Of a DNA stretch of 64,000 nucleotides, positions 1 through 9,175 are shown piece by piece (within the stretch, counting starts at the first letter, position 1; every line of letters starts with the position of its first letter). The translations under genes were made by a program, and so were the position numbers. The stretch spans positions 62,001 to 126,000 of the forward strand of contig NZ_JACJOF010000016.1 of the NCBI RefSeq assembly GCF_014695395.1, read 5' to 3'. The DNA comes from Nodosilinea sp. FACHB-131. GTDB taxonomy: Bacteria; Cyanobacteriota; Cyanobacteriia; Phormidesmidales; Phormidesmidaceae. The notes under the pieces were generated by a model. It did not search any database. It was not told the origin of the DNA and saw only the letters and a program-made list of their open reading frames with translations.

Positions 1-624
1 CTCAATATGGCCAGGTAGCGCAAAGGTCAACCCTAAGCTGAGGGCCGTCACACCCAGCACCAGCGCCATAACAATAAACAGCACCAGCAGCAGCCCCGGC
101 AGGCTGGGCAACCCTGCACCGAGCACAGCGCTAAGGCCTAAAATTGCCGCCGTTTGCACCAGGCTCAGGGCGGCAATAAACAGTGCCGACGCCACCACAA
201 TGGAGTAGCGCGAGGCCAAAGGTGCCACCAAAAACCGGTTCAAAAAGCCAAACTCGCGGTCAAACATCACCGGTAGCCCGGCGTTGAGTGCCCCCCCAAA
301 GGCGGTGAACACAATGATACCCGCCCCCAAAAACTGGCCGTAGTTGCGACTTTCGCCAAACAGCCCAGCCGGTACGTTTTGAAACAGCGCCCCAAACAGC
401 ACCAGCCAAATCAGCGGCTGAATTACCCCGGCCACCAGGGTAGTCGGGCGACGCTGAAGCTGGATAAACAGTCGCCGGGTCATAGCTAGGGTCTCTTGCA
501 CAAAGGCTCCAGAGACCAGCCCTTGGGATTTGATCAGGTCAGCCTTCCAGGCTTTGAGGTCTGAATTTTCAAGGCTGGGGGCAGCCTCGCGCCGGGGGGA
601 TGGAGTGGGAATAGTGGTGCTCAT
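1..624 (-). CDS. ABC-2 type exporter permease (C-terminus outside window)
   Basis: Membrane subunit of a DrrB-like ABC exporter; the substrate cannot be read from sequence. The ATG at 624 opens a frame that stays open to base 1, so 208 residues are visible and the C-terminus lies off the window. A soluble N-terminus of about 60 residues is followed by hydrophobic segments near residues 68-90, 105-130, 145-168 and 175-205, the usual ABC-2 arrangement. It starts 9 bases after the stop of the ATPase gene, so the two are almost certainly one transcript and one complex in the inner membrane. Export of a lipid, pigment or polysaccharide precursor is possible but unproven. Confidence 0.85.
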   Translation of the reverse strand, partial: MSTTIPTPSPRREAAPSLENSDLKAWKADLIKSQGLVSGAFVQETLAMTRRLFIQLQRRPTTLVAGVIQPLIWLVLFGALFQNVPAGLFGESRNYGQFLGAGIIVFTAFGGALNAGLPVMFDREFGFLNRFLVAPLASRYSIVVASALFIAALSLVQTAAILGLSAVLGAGLPSLPGLLLVLFIVMALVLGVTALSLGLTFALPGHIE

Positions 625-633
625 GGTGTTATC

Positions 634-1659
634 CTAGCGTCCCTTCATGGCCTGTTTCTTTTCTTTCTTGAGGTCGCGCTGGCCTACGGCAGCCAGCTCC
701 GCATCCATCAGGGTGCGGCCTGTGGCGGCCAGGTACACATCGTCAAGGCTAGGGCGCGATTGGGCAATGCCAAACACAGGCAGATTAGCGGCTTTGAGCG
801 CCTGCTGTACCGTCAACAGCACGTCGGGCTGACGGTCAACTACTAGGTTGAGTGAATTTCCTTGGGCCGCGTTGACGATCACCTCGCGCACAAAGGGCAG
901 CTCAGCCAGCATGGTGCGGGCGTTGGCAGCCTCCTGGTCGGAGGTGAATTCGCGAATGCGCAGGGTGATGCGATCGCCCCCAATCTTGTCTTTCAAATCG
1001 CTAGGGGTGCCCGCCGAAATCACTCGGCCTCGGTCAATAATCGCCACCCGGTCAGCCAGGGCATCGACCTCTTCGAGGTAATGGCTGGTAATTAAAATCG
1101 TGGTGCCGGCTGCCCGCAGCTGTCGCAGAAAGCTCCACACCGCCGATCGCGTCTCAATATCGAGGCCAACCGTGGGCTCGTCAAGCACCAGCAGATCGGG
1201 CTGATGCAGCAGCCCTAGAGCTAAATCTAGGCGCTTTCTCAAGCCCCCAGAATAGTTGCCGGTCTTTTTGTCGGCCCAGTCACCCAGCTCTAGCAGGTCG
1301 ATCATCTGGTCGATGCGAGGGCCAGACACACTTTTAGGCATGTGGTAAATATCGGCTTGAAGCCGCAATAGCTCGCGTCCGGTGAGTACCTTGTCTAGAG
1401 CAACTTCCTGGGCGATGTAGCCAAGATATTGGCGCACTAGCCGAGGCTGCTCGACTACCGAAACCCCCATTACTTCAAGCGTGCCGCTGTCTGGGGTGGT
1501 CAGGGTGCAGAGGCAGCGAATGGTGGTAGTTTTGCCCGCTCCGTTGGGCCCTAGCAGGCCAAAAATTTCGCCAGGCTCAATGGTGAGCGACACATCGCGC
1601 ACTGCCTCTACCGCCCCGTAGGACTTCTTCAGGTTTTGAATTGTTACCGCCGCGGCCAT
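634..1659 (-). CDS. ABC-2 exporter ATP-binding protein (DrrA family)
   Basis: Cytoplasmic ATPase that powers the permease encoded just downstream. Walker A (GPNGAGKT) is at residues 37-44, the ABC signature reads YSGGLRKR near residue 138, and Walker B with the catalytic glutamate reads LLVLDEPT near 158; an H-loop histidine follows in ITSHYLEE. The C-terminal 100 residues resemble the regulatory extension of DrrA/CcmA-type subunits. I place the start at the ATG at 1659 (MAAAVTIQ); the frame extends to a TTG at 1677 but the added residues look non-coding. Substrate unknown. Confidence 0.9.
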   Translation of the reverse strand: MAAAVTIQNLKKSYGAVEAVRDVSLTIEPGEIFGLLGPNGAGKTTTIRCLCTLTTPDSGTLEVMGVSVVEQPRLVRQYLGYIAQEVALDKVLTGRELLRLQADIYHMPKSVSGPRIDQMIDLLELGDWADKKTGNYSGGLRKRLDLALGLLHQPDLLVLDEPTVGLDIETRSAVWSFLRQLRAAGTTILITSHYLEEVDALADRVAIIDRGRVISAGTPSDLKDKIGGDRITLRIREFTSDQEAANARTMLAELPFVREVIVNAAQGNSLNLVVDRQPDVLLTVQQALKAANLPVFGIAQSRPSLDDVYLAATGRTLMDAELAAVGQRDLKKEKKQAMKGR

Positions 1660-1899
1660 CTGTAGAGCTAACCCCAAACGTATTGGTTCCTACATTGGTT
1701 ATTCTACAGAACTCCTTTAAGCGAAGGGGGGCAGGATTTTGTTTCTAAATTAGGAATTTGGATTTCGCTTAGCAACCCACCTACCCCTTTACCCTCACAC
1801 AGTGAAGGGTCTGCCGTGACGACATATTGTTCCTATGGGGCCGCTGACGGATTACTAAGCCTGTCTAAAGAAATGCAGAAATTGCTCCACCCATTCCAC

Positions 1900-2880
1900 C
1901 TAAAACGGCAGCATACTCACCAGCGGCTTTAAGTGACCCGATAGACTGGCCACTAGGGCACGAGTCATCGGCCAGCTATCGACTACCATGCCAGCCGATA
2001 GCAGCATCATGTAGAGAATGGAGAACTTGAACAGTCCCTTAGCCAAGTCGCGATCGCCCGGTGCTTGCAGTAATGCCCAGGCCCGCTGAATGAACATGCC
2101 ACCTAGCACCAGGGCGATCGCCGCATACACTGCACCAGTCGCTCCTAAGGGAAACGTCATCATCAGCGTCAGGGGCACTAACACCAGGGTGTAGTACCAG
2201 ATCTGCTGCGCCGTGGCCTCGTCGCCTGCGATCACTGGCATCATCGGCACGTTGACCTTGGCGTATTCATCTTGAATGAGCATGGCCAGTCCCCAAAAGT
2301 GGGGTGGTGTCCAGATAAACACGATCGCAAAGAATAGCCATGCTGCCAGGGGTAGATCGCCTGTCACCGCTGCCCAGCCTACCAAGGGCGGAATCGCTCC
2401 AGCAGCGCCGCCAATGACGATATTTTGAGGGGAAGATCGCTTCAGCCAGAGGGTGTAGACCCCCACGTAAATGGCAATGCCCAGCATCGCCAACCCGGCG
2501 CTAAGCAGGTTGGCCACCCAGGCTTGTAGGCCAAAAGACAGCGCCGCCAGCACCCCAGCAAACACCAGCGCGTCGCGCACCTGAATGCGCCCGGAGGGAA
2601 TGGGACGGTGGCGAGTGCGCTCCATATCGAAGTCAATGTCGCGATCGTAGATGCAGTTGATGGTCTGGGCCGAAGCCGCCGCCAGGGTGCCGCTCAGCAG
2701 AGTCACCATTAGCAGTACGGGGTCGACCTCGCCCTGGCTCGCTACCCACATTGCCGCCGCCGTCTCAATCAGCAGCAGGGGAATAATCCGGGGCTTGGTC
2801 AGCTGCACATAGCTCTGCACAACGGCTCTAAACGTTTCGTGGTGCCGAGTGGGGGCATTCCATGTGGTGGTCTGATTCAT
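1900..2880 (-). CDS. ctaB: Protoheme IX farnesyltransferase (heme O synthase)
   Basis: Transfers the farnesyl group to heme B to make heme O, the first step from heme B to heme A for aa3-type cytochrome oxidase; an integral membrane UbiA-family prenyltransferase. The 326 residues hold about eight or nine hydrophobic helices. The family's first Asp-rich motif is clear at residues 75-92 ([15 protein letters not shown]), and a second conserved acidic loop ([13 protein letters not shown]) lies near residue 200. It is downstream of ctaA on the same strand, 90 bases away, matching the ctaA-ctaB pair of cyanobacteria. No oxidase subunit genes (ctaC/D/E) lie in the window. Confidence 0.95.
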   Translation of the reverse strand: MNQTTTWNAPTRHHETFRAVVQSYVQLTKPRIIPLLLIETAAAMWVASQGEVDPVLLMVTLLSGTLAAASAQTINCIYDRDIDFDMERTRHRPIPSGRIQVRDALVFAGVLAALSFGLQAWVANLLSAGLAMLGIAIYVGVYTLWLKRSSPQNIVIGGAAGAIPPLVGWAAVTGDLPLAAWLFFAIVFIWTPPHFWGLAMLIQDEYAKVNVPMMPVIAGDEATAQQIWYYTLVLVPLTLMMTFPLGATGAVYAAIALVLGGMFIQRAWALLQAPGDRDLAKGLFKFSILYMMLLSAGMVVDSWPMTRALVASLSGHLKPLVSMLPF

Positions 2881-2970
2881 GCAAAAAATCCTAAATGGTT
2901 TTAAAACCGTAGCTGTCAGCTCAACAGGCTCAAAGAAGCTGATATCAACCTCGTCATGACGGCAAACGTT

Positions 2971-4002
2971 TCAGACCTCGGCGGGAGAAACTGTGGGATT
3001 AGAGGGGGGTTCGGCGGCGCCCAGACGACCGTTCTCAGAGGGTGACTCTGGGCGATTCTGGGACAGATCGCTGCGCGCATCGCGCCAGGCTAGCACCGTA
3101 AAGCACACCAGGGTGCCCACCAGCGCTGCACCCAAGGTGTGGTGAGCTACCGTCAGCGGCTCAATCTGTAGCCGGAGTCGAAAGGTCGCAATGCCCATCA
3201 CTAGCTGGAGCACCAGCAGCACGCTAACCAGGCTGCCTAGCCGCCTTAAAGGATACGTTAGTGCCGGAGTGCGCCACACCGTCCAGGTGAGCGCCAGCAC
3301 CATGGCTGTGGTGGGCAAAATGCCCAGCAGATGGCTATTCATCACCTGACACAGCTCCTTGAGCCCTAGGCACTGGTGAGCCGCCCAGCGTGACCCTACC
3401 AGGCCCCCTAACAAGCATTGAGTGTAGACCACGGTCAGTGCTGCTAAGCCTATCCAGGGCAAACGACCCACGGTGCCAGTGCTGCGGTAGGGCAGCAGGC
3501 AGCAGGCAATCACTAACATGGCGCTAAAGAACAGCAGCGCTGTACCTAAGTGGGCAGTGACAATGTCGAAGCGCAGCAACTGAGTTACCGTCAACCCCCC
3601 AAGCGCTCCCTGCACACCAATCAGCGCCAGCGCTCCCACCGATGCCCAGGGCAGCCAGTTGGGCACCTGCCGCCGATACCACAGACTAAGGGCGACCAAC
3701 CACAGGGTGCTGAGACCAATTAGGGCGGCATCGAGCCGGTGGAACCACTCTAAGAACACCTGGAGGTTCATCTGCTGCTGAGGCACTAGTTGGCCGTAGC
3801 ACAAGGGCCAGTCGGGGCAGGCCAAGCCCGCATTCATTACTCGGGTAGCGCTGCCTACAGCCATGAGGGCGAGGGTGGCTATGGCAATCTTCCAGACCAG
3901 TCGACGAATGCGATCAACCGGGGTAGGAGCAGCATTGGTGTTGGGCCACAGCGCTTCACGGGCCGTAGCCGGGGATAATAACGAGGGGAAATTTGCGGCC
4001 AT
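2971..4002 (-). CDS. ctaA: Heme A synthase (COX15/CtaA family)
   Basis: Oxidises the methyl group of heme O to a formyl group, giving heme A. Eight hydrophobic segments with paired histidines are visible: EWFHRLD, VTAHLGT, MNSHLLG and VAHHTLG, the heme ligands of the two four-helix halves. Two cysteine pairs (CPDWPLC and CLGLKELC) lie in extracytoplasmic loops, as in type-2 CtaA. I choose the ATG at 4002 (MAANFPSL), which has GGAG about 8 bases upstream, over a TTG 21 bases further out. The C-terminal 40 residues are polar and low-complexity. Probably cotranscribed with ctaB. Confidence 0.93.
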   Translation of the reverse strand: MAANFPSLLSPATAREALWPNTNAAPTPVDRIRRLVWKIAIATLALMAVGSATRVMNAGLACPDWPLCYGQLVPQQQMNLQVFLEWFHRLDAALIGLSTLWLVALSLWYRRQVPNWLPWASVGALALIGVQGALGGLTVTQLLRFDIVTAHLGTALLFFSAMLVIACCLLPYRSTGTVGRLPWIGLAALTVVYTQCLLGGLVGSRWAAHQCLGLKELCQVMNSHLLGILPTTAMVLALTWTVWRTPALTYPLRRLGSLVSVLLVLQLVMGIATFRLRLQIEPLTVAHHTLGAALVGTLVCFTVLAWRDARSDLSQNRPESPSENGRLGAAEPPSNPTVSPAEV

Positions 4003-4519
4003 GCCATCTCCAGCGGTGAGCAATGTGGTCTAGGTCAGGCTTCGAACGGCAGTTAGGAAAGTTGCCCCAAATTGCCAAGCCAGACGAGACCTAGGAGCAA
4101 ATACTCAGGCGTATGATTACAGAACTAAATACATACCTTAGTCCTTATACCTGGGTTGTTACTTACCACTTTAGAGAGGTCAACCCTTGATTGGGCAAAG
4201 CTTTAGGGTTTTCTTTGGGATTCGCAGGCTGCTCTGGGCGGCTATATATAAAGCTGGGGTTGTGCCGTAGCAGGACACACAACGTAACTTATTGTTACCT
4301 TTGGCGATCGCGATCTAGGGCGATGTCAATGTGACGGTAGGTGTGGTGTGGGCGATCGCCGGTCTGAATGCCCGGCCCCGGCGCCAGGTAACACCCAAGT
4401 GGCACAATGGGATGGCTCTGCCGCTTGGCCGGATTAGCGCCAGTGAGCGAAACGTTCTTGGCCTAGGTGGCCAAGCAAACCGACTGCTCCATTTACCGAT
4501 CGCAACGAGTACTGTACCC
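4003..4519. other. Divergent intergenic region upstream of ctaA
   Basis: About 500 bases without a convincing gene between the divergent ctaA and the small gene at 4520. It is AT-rich near 4100-4150 and contains a TATATATAAA stretch near 4243-4252 that could hold a promoter, plus HIP1-like sites near 4306 and 4351. An open frame runs from 4331 into the gene at 4520, but its residues are rich in Arg/Pro/Gly and look non-coding. No riboswitch or known operator recognised. Confidence 0.5.
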
Positions 4520-4858
4520 ATGAGCGCCCTCCTCACCCTCAACCTGCCCCAGGGATCTGTTCGCTTTACCTTTTCGGTAGAAGCGGCCCAGTCTCTCAAG
4601 ACTTCCCTAGACGAGCTGATGACTACGCTGAAAAGCACCGCGGCCCAGGGGGGAGATGCCGGTCGTCGAACTCCCCAGTCGTCGATGGAATATCGCCACA
4701 GCGGAGAGGTGTTTCTGGAAGTGTTTTGCAATCCCAACATTTGGCCTAGCCCCTTTGCGGCTAAGGTGCTGCTAACCCTGCGGGACGATCGCATTCGCGT
4801 CACCACCGAGGCCGAGCTGTCGCAGATCTACGACGACGTCATTACTTATCTGGGCTAG
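4520..4858 (+). CDS. Conserved hypothetical protein, 112 aa
   Basis: A small soluble protein starting at the ATG at 4520 (MSALLTLNLPQG). The N-terminus alternates hydrophobic and polar residues (beta strand), an amphipathic helix follows (residues about 20-40, AQSLKTSLDELMTT), then a Gly/Ala/Arg loop and a second alpha/beta half ending in DDVITYLG. No catalytic motif, signal peptide or membrane segment is visible. An upstream extension to 4331 stays in frame but lacks typical coding character. It precedes two further plus-strand genes, with 175 bases to the next. I do not recognise a named family. Confidence 0.65.
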   Translation: MSALLTLNLPQGSVRFTFSVEAAQSLKTSLDELMTTLKSTAAQGGDAGRRTPQSSMEYRHSGEVFLEVFCNPNIWPSPFAAKVLLTLRDDRIRVTTEAELSQIYDDVITYLG

Positions 4859-5033
4859 GGACCATGGGTCGCCTCCCTATACCCCAGGTTGGATAGTAGC
4901 CTGAGATGCCACATCCTGCGGGAGAGGCACGATAGAATATGGGCGCTGGACCGCTGGAGCGGCATTGGCTGCGTTTAGAACGGTCTGCTCTGACCCTCAA
5001 ACGCTTGATTTGGAGTTTTTAAGGCAGCAAGCT

Positions 5034-5411
5034 ATGTACCCTGATGACCTGTCTCAAACCTTGCAGAAGGGAATTCGCGTTACCCTCGGGGCCACCGCAT
5101 CGTTAATTGAAGCCATACAGGACCCCGAAACCTCAAGCCAAAAATTTTCTGAACTGGGCGGCGACGTCAACCGCCTCGCTGAAGAGCTAGAAGTTAAAGG
5201 TGAGGTCACCGAGCGTGAGGCCCGGCAGTTTGTGGATGGGTTGCTCAGCCAGATGCCTAACCCCTTTGGTGGCTCTAGCTCGGCAGCCAGTGAGACCACA
5301 ATTACTACCGTGGCTAGCCCCGTGGTTGACACCGCTGTGCAGAGCGATCTAGAGGCCCTGACTCTAGAGCTAGCAGCAATTCGTCGCGAGATCGAGGCGC
5401 TCAAGAGCTAG
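5034..5411 (+). CDS. Phasin-like helical hypothetical protein, 125 aa
   Basis: A soluble, mostly helical protein. The N-terminal half (MYPDDLSQTLQKGIRV, then GATASLIEAIQD) resembles small cyanobacterial phasin/YlqC-like proteins. A middle acidic helix (NRLAEELEVKGEVTEREA) and a flexible Gly/Ser/Thr linker lead to a final coiled-coil-like segment (LEALTLELAAIRREIEALKS) with leucine/isoleucine heptad spacing. I chose the ATG at 5034; the frame continues to 4965 but those residues look untranslated. It lies 7 bases ahead of the next gene, so an operon is likely. Possible role in membrane or granule association; function unknown. Confidence 0.65.
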   Translation: MYPDDLSQTLQKGIRVTLGATASLIEAIQDPETSSQKFSELGGDVNRLAEELEVKGEVTEREARQFVDGLLSQMPNPFGGSSSAASETTITTVASPVVDTAVQSDLEALTLELAAIRREIEALKS

Positions 5412-5418
5412 GACAAGC

Positions 5419-6159
5419 ATGGTCGGTACTGCAACATCATCCCCGGAGGGCAAGGAAGCTGCGGCGATCGCAACTGACGCCGATCTGGCGATCGCCGAGC
5501 GCGAAATCTATTTCATCAGTGGTCTCGGTGCCGACTGGCGGGTGTTTCAGCGCTTGCAGCTAGAGGGCTATCGACCGGTGCACATTCTTTGGCAGCGCCC
5601 CGAGCGCCACGAGTCCATCGAGCAGTATGCCCAGCGGTTGCTGACTCAGGTCACGGTCGAAAACCCTATTTTTGTGGGGCTTTCCTTTGGCGGGCTGATG
5701 GCGATCGAAATGGCGAAGCTCTGCCACCCAGAGCAGGTGATTGTGATTTCTAGCGCAACTACTGGGGCACAAATTCCGGCTTACTTTAAGGTGTTTCGCT
5801 GGCTGCCGGTGCAGCTGGTGGTGCCCTTTAAACACCTGCTGTGGGCGGTGCACTGGCTTTTAGACTGGTTATTTGGCCTCAACAACCGCGATGACTGCTC
5901 ATTGTTCAGACAGGTTTTGGTTGATACCGATCCCTGTTTTCTCACCTGGGCCATCAAGCAGGTGATGGGCTGGCGGAATCAGGTGGTGCCTGAGCATTTA
6001 GTTCATATTCACGGCAGTAGCGATCGTGTCTTTCCCTTTGGCTACCGCAGTGCCGATGTGGTCGTGCCCAACGGTGGCCATCTGATGGTGCTCAACCGGG
6101 CCGAGGAACTGTCTCAACTGCTGATGGCGACGCTGGCAACTAACCCCGTGGAGCACTAG
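5419..6159 (+). CDS. Alpha/beta hydrolase
   Basis: Alpha/beta-hydrolase fold protein of 246 residues. The nucleophile elbow GLSFGG puts Ser at residue 89; the likely acid is the Asp in GSSDRVFPF (about 209) and the His is in NGGHLMVL (about 226), so the triad looks complete. The first 27 residues are Ala/Asp/Glu-rich and encoded partly by two HIP1 sites (near 5464 and 5489), so they may be a recent addition rather than fold. An AGGA sits about 9 bases before the ATG. It converges with and overlaps the next gene by 4 bases at the 3' ends. Substrate unknown. Confidence 0.8.
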   Translation: MVGTATSSPEGKEAAAIATDADLAIAEREIYFISGLGADWRVFQRLQLEGYRPVHILWQRPERHESIEQYAQRLLTQVTVENPIFVGLSFGGLMAIEMAKLCHPEQVIVISSATTGAQIPAYFKVFRWLPVQLVVPFKHLLWAVHWLLDWLFGLNNRDDCSLFRQVLVDTDPCFLTWAIKQVMGWRNQVVPEHLVHIHGSSDRVFPFGYRSADVVVPNGGHLMVLNRAEELSQLLMATLATNPVEH

Positions 6160-7022
6160 GGAATAGTGGAGCTGGGCTGAGTGGGTACAGAGGGTGTCTT
6201 GCGCACCTGGAGGGGTAGCTCCGGGAGTTTGAGCTGACCGAGGGCCGCTGCAAACTCCTGCTCATCTACGCCCAAGGGGGTGTTGGTGGCGGTGAGTTCG
6301 CGGTACTGCGGATCGGGCAGGAGGCGTAGCCAGGCGTGGGTGAGCTGGTGGGTCACGGTGTCAGCGGCGGCGGCCTCTAGCACCAGGGTTGGCAGCCAAA
6401 GTTGCCCCAGCCCCTGGTGCAGCAGTTCGCCGTTGATGGCGGCTGTGCGACGCTGAAAGAGCGTTTTGCAGGCGGCGGGGGACTGGTGCAGACAGCGGTG
6501 GCGATCGCGCAGCGCCTTGACCCAAGCGGCTTTGCCCAGCCATGGCAGCATCAGAGGCAGGGGTGACCAGGGGGCGACCAGCCAGCGATCGCGCTGCCAG
6601 CGGCCTCGTAACGTGCGATCGTTCACTCCCTCGGGAGCTAGCACCGTTAGGCTCTGCACCTGGTCGGGGTAGGTGAGGGCGTATTGGCCTGCCACCCAGG
6701 CCCCTAGCGAATGGCCCACCAGTCGAAAGCGATGAATGCGCAGGGCGCTCAGCCAGCTGTGCAATGCCTCTACCTGGAGGGCCACTGAGTAGGCTTTTCC
6801 CTCGTGCCACGACTCGCCAAAACCGAGCAGATCGGGGGCCAGGCAGTGGTATTGAGGCGCCAAGCACTGCATGGCCGGTAGCCACTGGGTGCCGTCTTGC
6901 CAAGACCCATGCAAGAAAATCACCGTTTCTGCCTGGGTTTTGCCGCCCTCGTGCCAAAACACGTTGCCGCTGGGGAGCTTCATGCGGCCAGTGCGAATGG
7001 GAATCTCAGCGGGTAACGGCAT
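6156..7022 (-). CDS. Alpha/beta hydrolase with no visible catalytic histidine
   Basis: Alpha/beta-hydrolase superfamily protein of about 288 residues from the ATG at 7022; a GTG at 7046 is an alternative. The oxyanion region (IFLHGSWQDG) and nucleophile elbow (GHSLGAW) are intact. The usual C-terminal histidine is not found: the segment that should carry it reads ATNTPLGVDEQEF, and no histidine occurs in the last 50 or so residues. The protein may use another residue, act non-catalytically, or have lost activity. The tail is Pro/Thr/Ser-rich. No signal peptide. Convergent with the hydrolase upstream on the plus strand. Confidence 0.8.
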   Translation of the reverse strand: MPLPAEIPIRTGRMKLPSGNVFWHEGGKTQAETVIFLHGSWQDGTQWLPAMQCLAPQYHCLAPDLLGFGESWHEGKAYSVALQVEALHSWLSALRIHRFRLVGHSLGAWVAGQYALTYPDQVQSLTVLAPEGVNDRTLRGRWQRDRWLVAPWSPLPLMLPWLGKAAWVKALRDRHRCLHQSPAACKTLFQRRTAAINGELLHQGLGQLWLPTLVLEAAAADTVTHQLTHAWLRLLPDPQYRELTATNTPLGVDEQEFAAALGQLKLPELPLQVRKTPSVPTQPSSTIP

Positions 7023-7103
7023 AGGGACTCGGTGGGTAGATGGCACTAGGGTAACCGGAAGGCAGCGCCCAGTCCGTCAGACCCAGCAAACTTACCCAAA
7101 AGC

Positions 7104-7559
7104 TTAGGCTAAAACCGTTTCTCCCTTAAAGAAATCTTGCAAATGCTGGCGGTGGTCGTGGGAGAGGCGATCCCACGGCAGCTCGTCAGGGCCAAAGGCG
7201 GAGGCCTCTAGAATTTCACGGGGATCAGCCGGATGGGGCTTGCCCGTCACCCGCACCGCCACGGTCACACACACCGAATGAAACCGGGGGTCGCGTCCCG
7301 GTTGAGAGTACACCCCGACTAGACGCTCTAGCCCCACAGTTTGGAGCCCGGCCTCTTCTTTCAGCTCGCGGGCAGCGGCGGTGATCACATCTTCACCCCA
7401 ATCGACAATGCCGCCAGGCAGGCTCCACAGGCCGTTGTCGCGGCGGCGCACCAGCACAATGGTGCCATTGGGCATCAGCGGAATGACGCAGGTACCGAGA
7501 ATGGGGCGGCGTAGCAGCAGCCCCAGCAGGGTACGTAAAATATGGGCAAAGTAGGCCAT
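7104..7559 (-). CDS. NUDIX hydrolase
   Basis: Hydrolyses a nucleoside diphosphate linked to another group; the substrate is not evident. The Nudix box is complete: GGIVDWGED followed by RELKEEAG, matching GX5EX7REUXEEXGU. The N-terminus (FAHILRTLLGLLLRRPILG) is hydrophobic and could be amphipathic. Length (151 residues) is normal for a single-domain enzyme. It starts 3 bases after the peroxiredoxin gene ends, on the same strand, so the two are probably cotranscribed, a sensible pairing of peroxide removal with clean-up of oxidised nucleotides. Confidence 0.88.
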   Translation of the reverse strand: MAYFAHILRTLLGLLLRRPILGTCVIPLMPNGTIVLVRRRDNGLWSLPGGIVDWGEDVITAAARELKEEAGLQTVGLERLVGVYSQPGRDPRFHSVCVTVAVRVTGKPHPADPREILEASAFGPDELPWDRLSHDHRQHLQDFFKGETVLA

Positions 7560-7562
7560 GGG

Positions 7563-8027
7563 CTAGAGGGTATCCAAGTCGGCTAGCACCTCGTCGGCAT
7601 GGGTTTCGGCTTTGACCTTGAGGTAGGTTTTCTCCAGGTTGCCGTCGGGGCCGATGATAAAGGTGCTGCGGGTAATACCCATATATTCTTTACCCATGAA
7701 CTTTTTCAGGCCATAAACGCCGTAGCGGCTGGCCACTTCGCCGCCCTCGTCCACCAGCAGCGGAAAGGGCAGGTTGAACTTGTCGATAAATTTGCTGTGG
7801 GATTTGGCGTCGTCAGTACTTACCCCCAGCACAATGGCATCCTTGCCTTGGTAGTCGGCGTAGCGATCGCGGAACCCACAGGCTTCTTTGGTGCAGCCGG
7901 GAGTGTTGTCGCGGGGGTAAAAGTACAGCACCACTCGCTGACCCTTGAGGTCGGCCAGGCTATAGGTCTTGCCGGTAGCATCAGGCAGGCTAAAGTCGGG
8001 AGCGGGGTCGCCAGCGGAAAGGGTCAT
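7563..8027 (-). CDS. Peroxiredoxin, BCP/PrxQ type
   Basis: Thiol peroxidase that reduces hydrogen peroxide and organic peroxides using thioredoxin. From the ATG at 8027 (MTLSAGDPAPDF) the protein has 154 residues. The peroxidatic Cys45 is in TPGCTKEAC and the resolving Cys50 lies five residues on, the arrangement of atypical two-cysteine PrxQ enzymes. The conserved Thr42, Pro43 and a downstream Arg (GITRSTFII) are present. An upstream ATG at 8069 would add 14 residues that do not match the family. No transit or signal sequence. Upstream partner of the NUDIX gene. Confidence 0.93.
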   Translation of the reverse strand: MTLSAGDPAPDFSLPDATGKTYSLADLKGQRVVLYFYPRDNTPGCTKEACGFRDRYADYQGKDAIVLGVSTDDAKSHSKFIDKFNLPFPLLVDEGGEVASRYGVYGLKKFMGKEYMGITRSTFIIGPDGNLEKTYLKVKAETHADEVLADLDTL

Positions 8028-8130
8028 GGTCGGTATTGCGAATGAAGGAACGGTTGTGCCATCGCCCATTGTATAGCGGTGGTTGGCTGCCAGGGGTTTG
8101 CAGCCGACTCAAAAGAACTGCCTACGAGAA

Positions 8131-8910
8131 TTACTCAGCTTGCCGATGGGTGTGAAACACGGAGGCTTGGGCGGTCGGCATCAGCATGACATCGCTGATG
8201 TTGACGTGGGCGGGGCGAGTAACGGCAAACACAATGACGTCGGCCACATCGTCGCCGGTCAGAGGGGTCATGCCTTGGTAAACACCCTGGGCGCGATCGC
8301 GATCGCCGCCAAAGCGCACCAGGCTAAACTCGGTTTCGACCAAGCCTGGGTCAATGTTGGTGACCCGCACCGACGTGCCCAGCAGGTCGAGCTTGAGGCC
8401 CTCCGATAGAGATCGAACAGCGGCCTTTGTGGCGCAGTAGACGCTGCCGCCGGGGTAGGTCTGCCGCCCGGCGATCGAGCCCACATTCACCACGTGGCCA
8501 TGCCCTCGCGCCACCATGCCCGGCACCACCGCCCGCGTCACGTAGAGCAATCCTTTGATGTTGGTATCAATCATGGCTTCCCAGTCGTCTAGGGGCGCTT
8601 CGTACTGCTTGTCGAGTCCTCGGCTGAGCCCAGCATTGTTGATCAAAACGTCGATCGCCTGCCACGCCTCTGGTAATTCTGCGATCGCTCCACTGACGGC
8701 CTCCGGCTGGCGCACATCTAGCACCACCGTCAGTACCTCACTGGAGTGCTGCTGCTGAAGCTCTGCGGCTAATGTCTGTAGGGGTTCCTGGCGACGGGCG
8801 GCCAAAATTAGCCTCGCTCCAGCGGCTGCAAGTTGACGGGCGCAGGCGGCCCCAATGCCACTGCTAGCGCCGGTAATCAGGACGGTTTTGTTAGCGATCG
8901 AGGTGGCCAT
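8131..8910 (-). CDS. Short-chain dehydrogenase/reductase
   Basis: Classical SDR oxidoreductase of 259 residues. The Rossmann motif TGASSGIG is at residues 13-20, the NNAG motif near 91-94, catalytic Ser near 145, and the active pair Tyr158 and Lys162 in YCATKAA. The basic ARR after beta-2 (residues 38-40) suggests NADP(H). Overall it is closest to the YdfG/serine 3-dehydrogenase group, acting on 3-hydroxy acids or related small alcohols, but the exact substrate cannot be read. Single gene, flanked by about 220 bases of non-coding sequence upstream. Confidence 0.87.
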   Translation of the reverse strand: MATSIANKTVLITGASSGIGAACARQLAAAGARLILAARRQEPLQTLAAELQQQHSSEVLTVVLDVRQPEAVSGAIAELPEAWQAIDVLINNAGLSRGLDKQYEAPLDDWEAMIDTNIKGLLYVTRAVVPGMVARGHGHVVNVGSIAGRQTYPGGSVYCATKAAVRSLSEGLKLDLLGTSVRVTNIDPGLVETEFSLVRFGGDRDRAQGVYQGMTPLTGDDVADVIVFAVTRPAHVNISDVMLMPTAQASVFHTHRQAE

Positions 8911-9175
8911 AGCAGAGAAAAATTAAATACTGATTGTTCAGATGTTGCGGCGACAACCCAAGATAAAACAAGGTATCTTGCCCTGCACAAAGTCTAGGGT
9001 TGCGTAGGACTCCGCTATCGCGCCAGGGTAACGCATCAAGCTGTCGCAGTGCAGTAGTGCCTGTGCGATCGCCTCAAAGACCATGCTGTAGACGAAAATA
9101 CTGCATGTCTGCTGCTTCTCAAGGACGCAGGCCTCGCGCTCCCGCGTGGGTAGTAGCTTCTTAGCGAAAAATTGC

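Noticed and set aside
4331-4519. In-frame extension upstream of the 112-residue protein
   Set aside because: Arg/Pro/Gly-rich content looks untranslated and the ATG at 4520 gives a compact protein.
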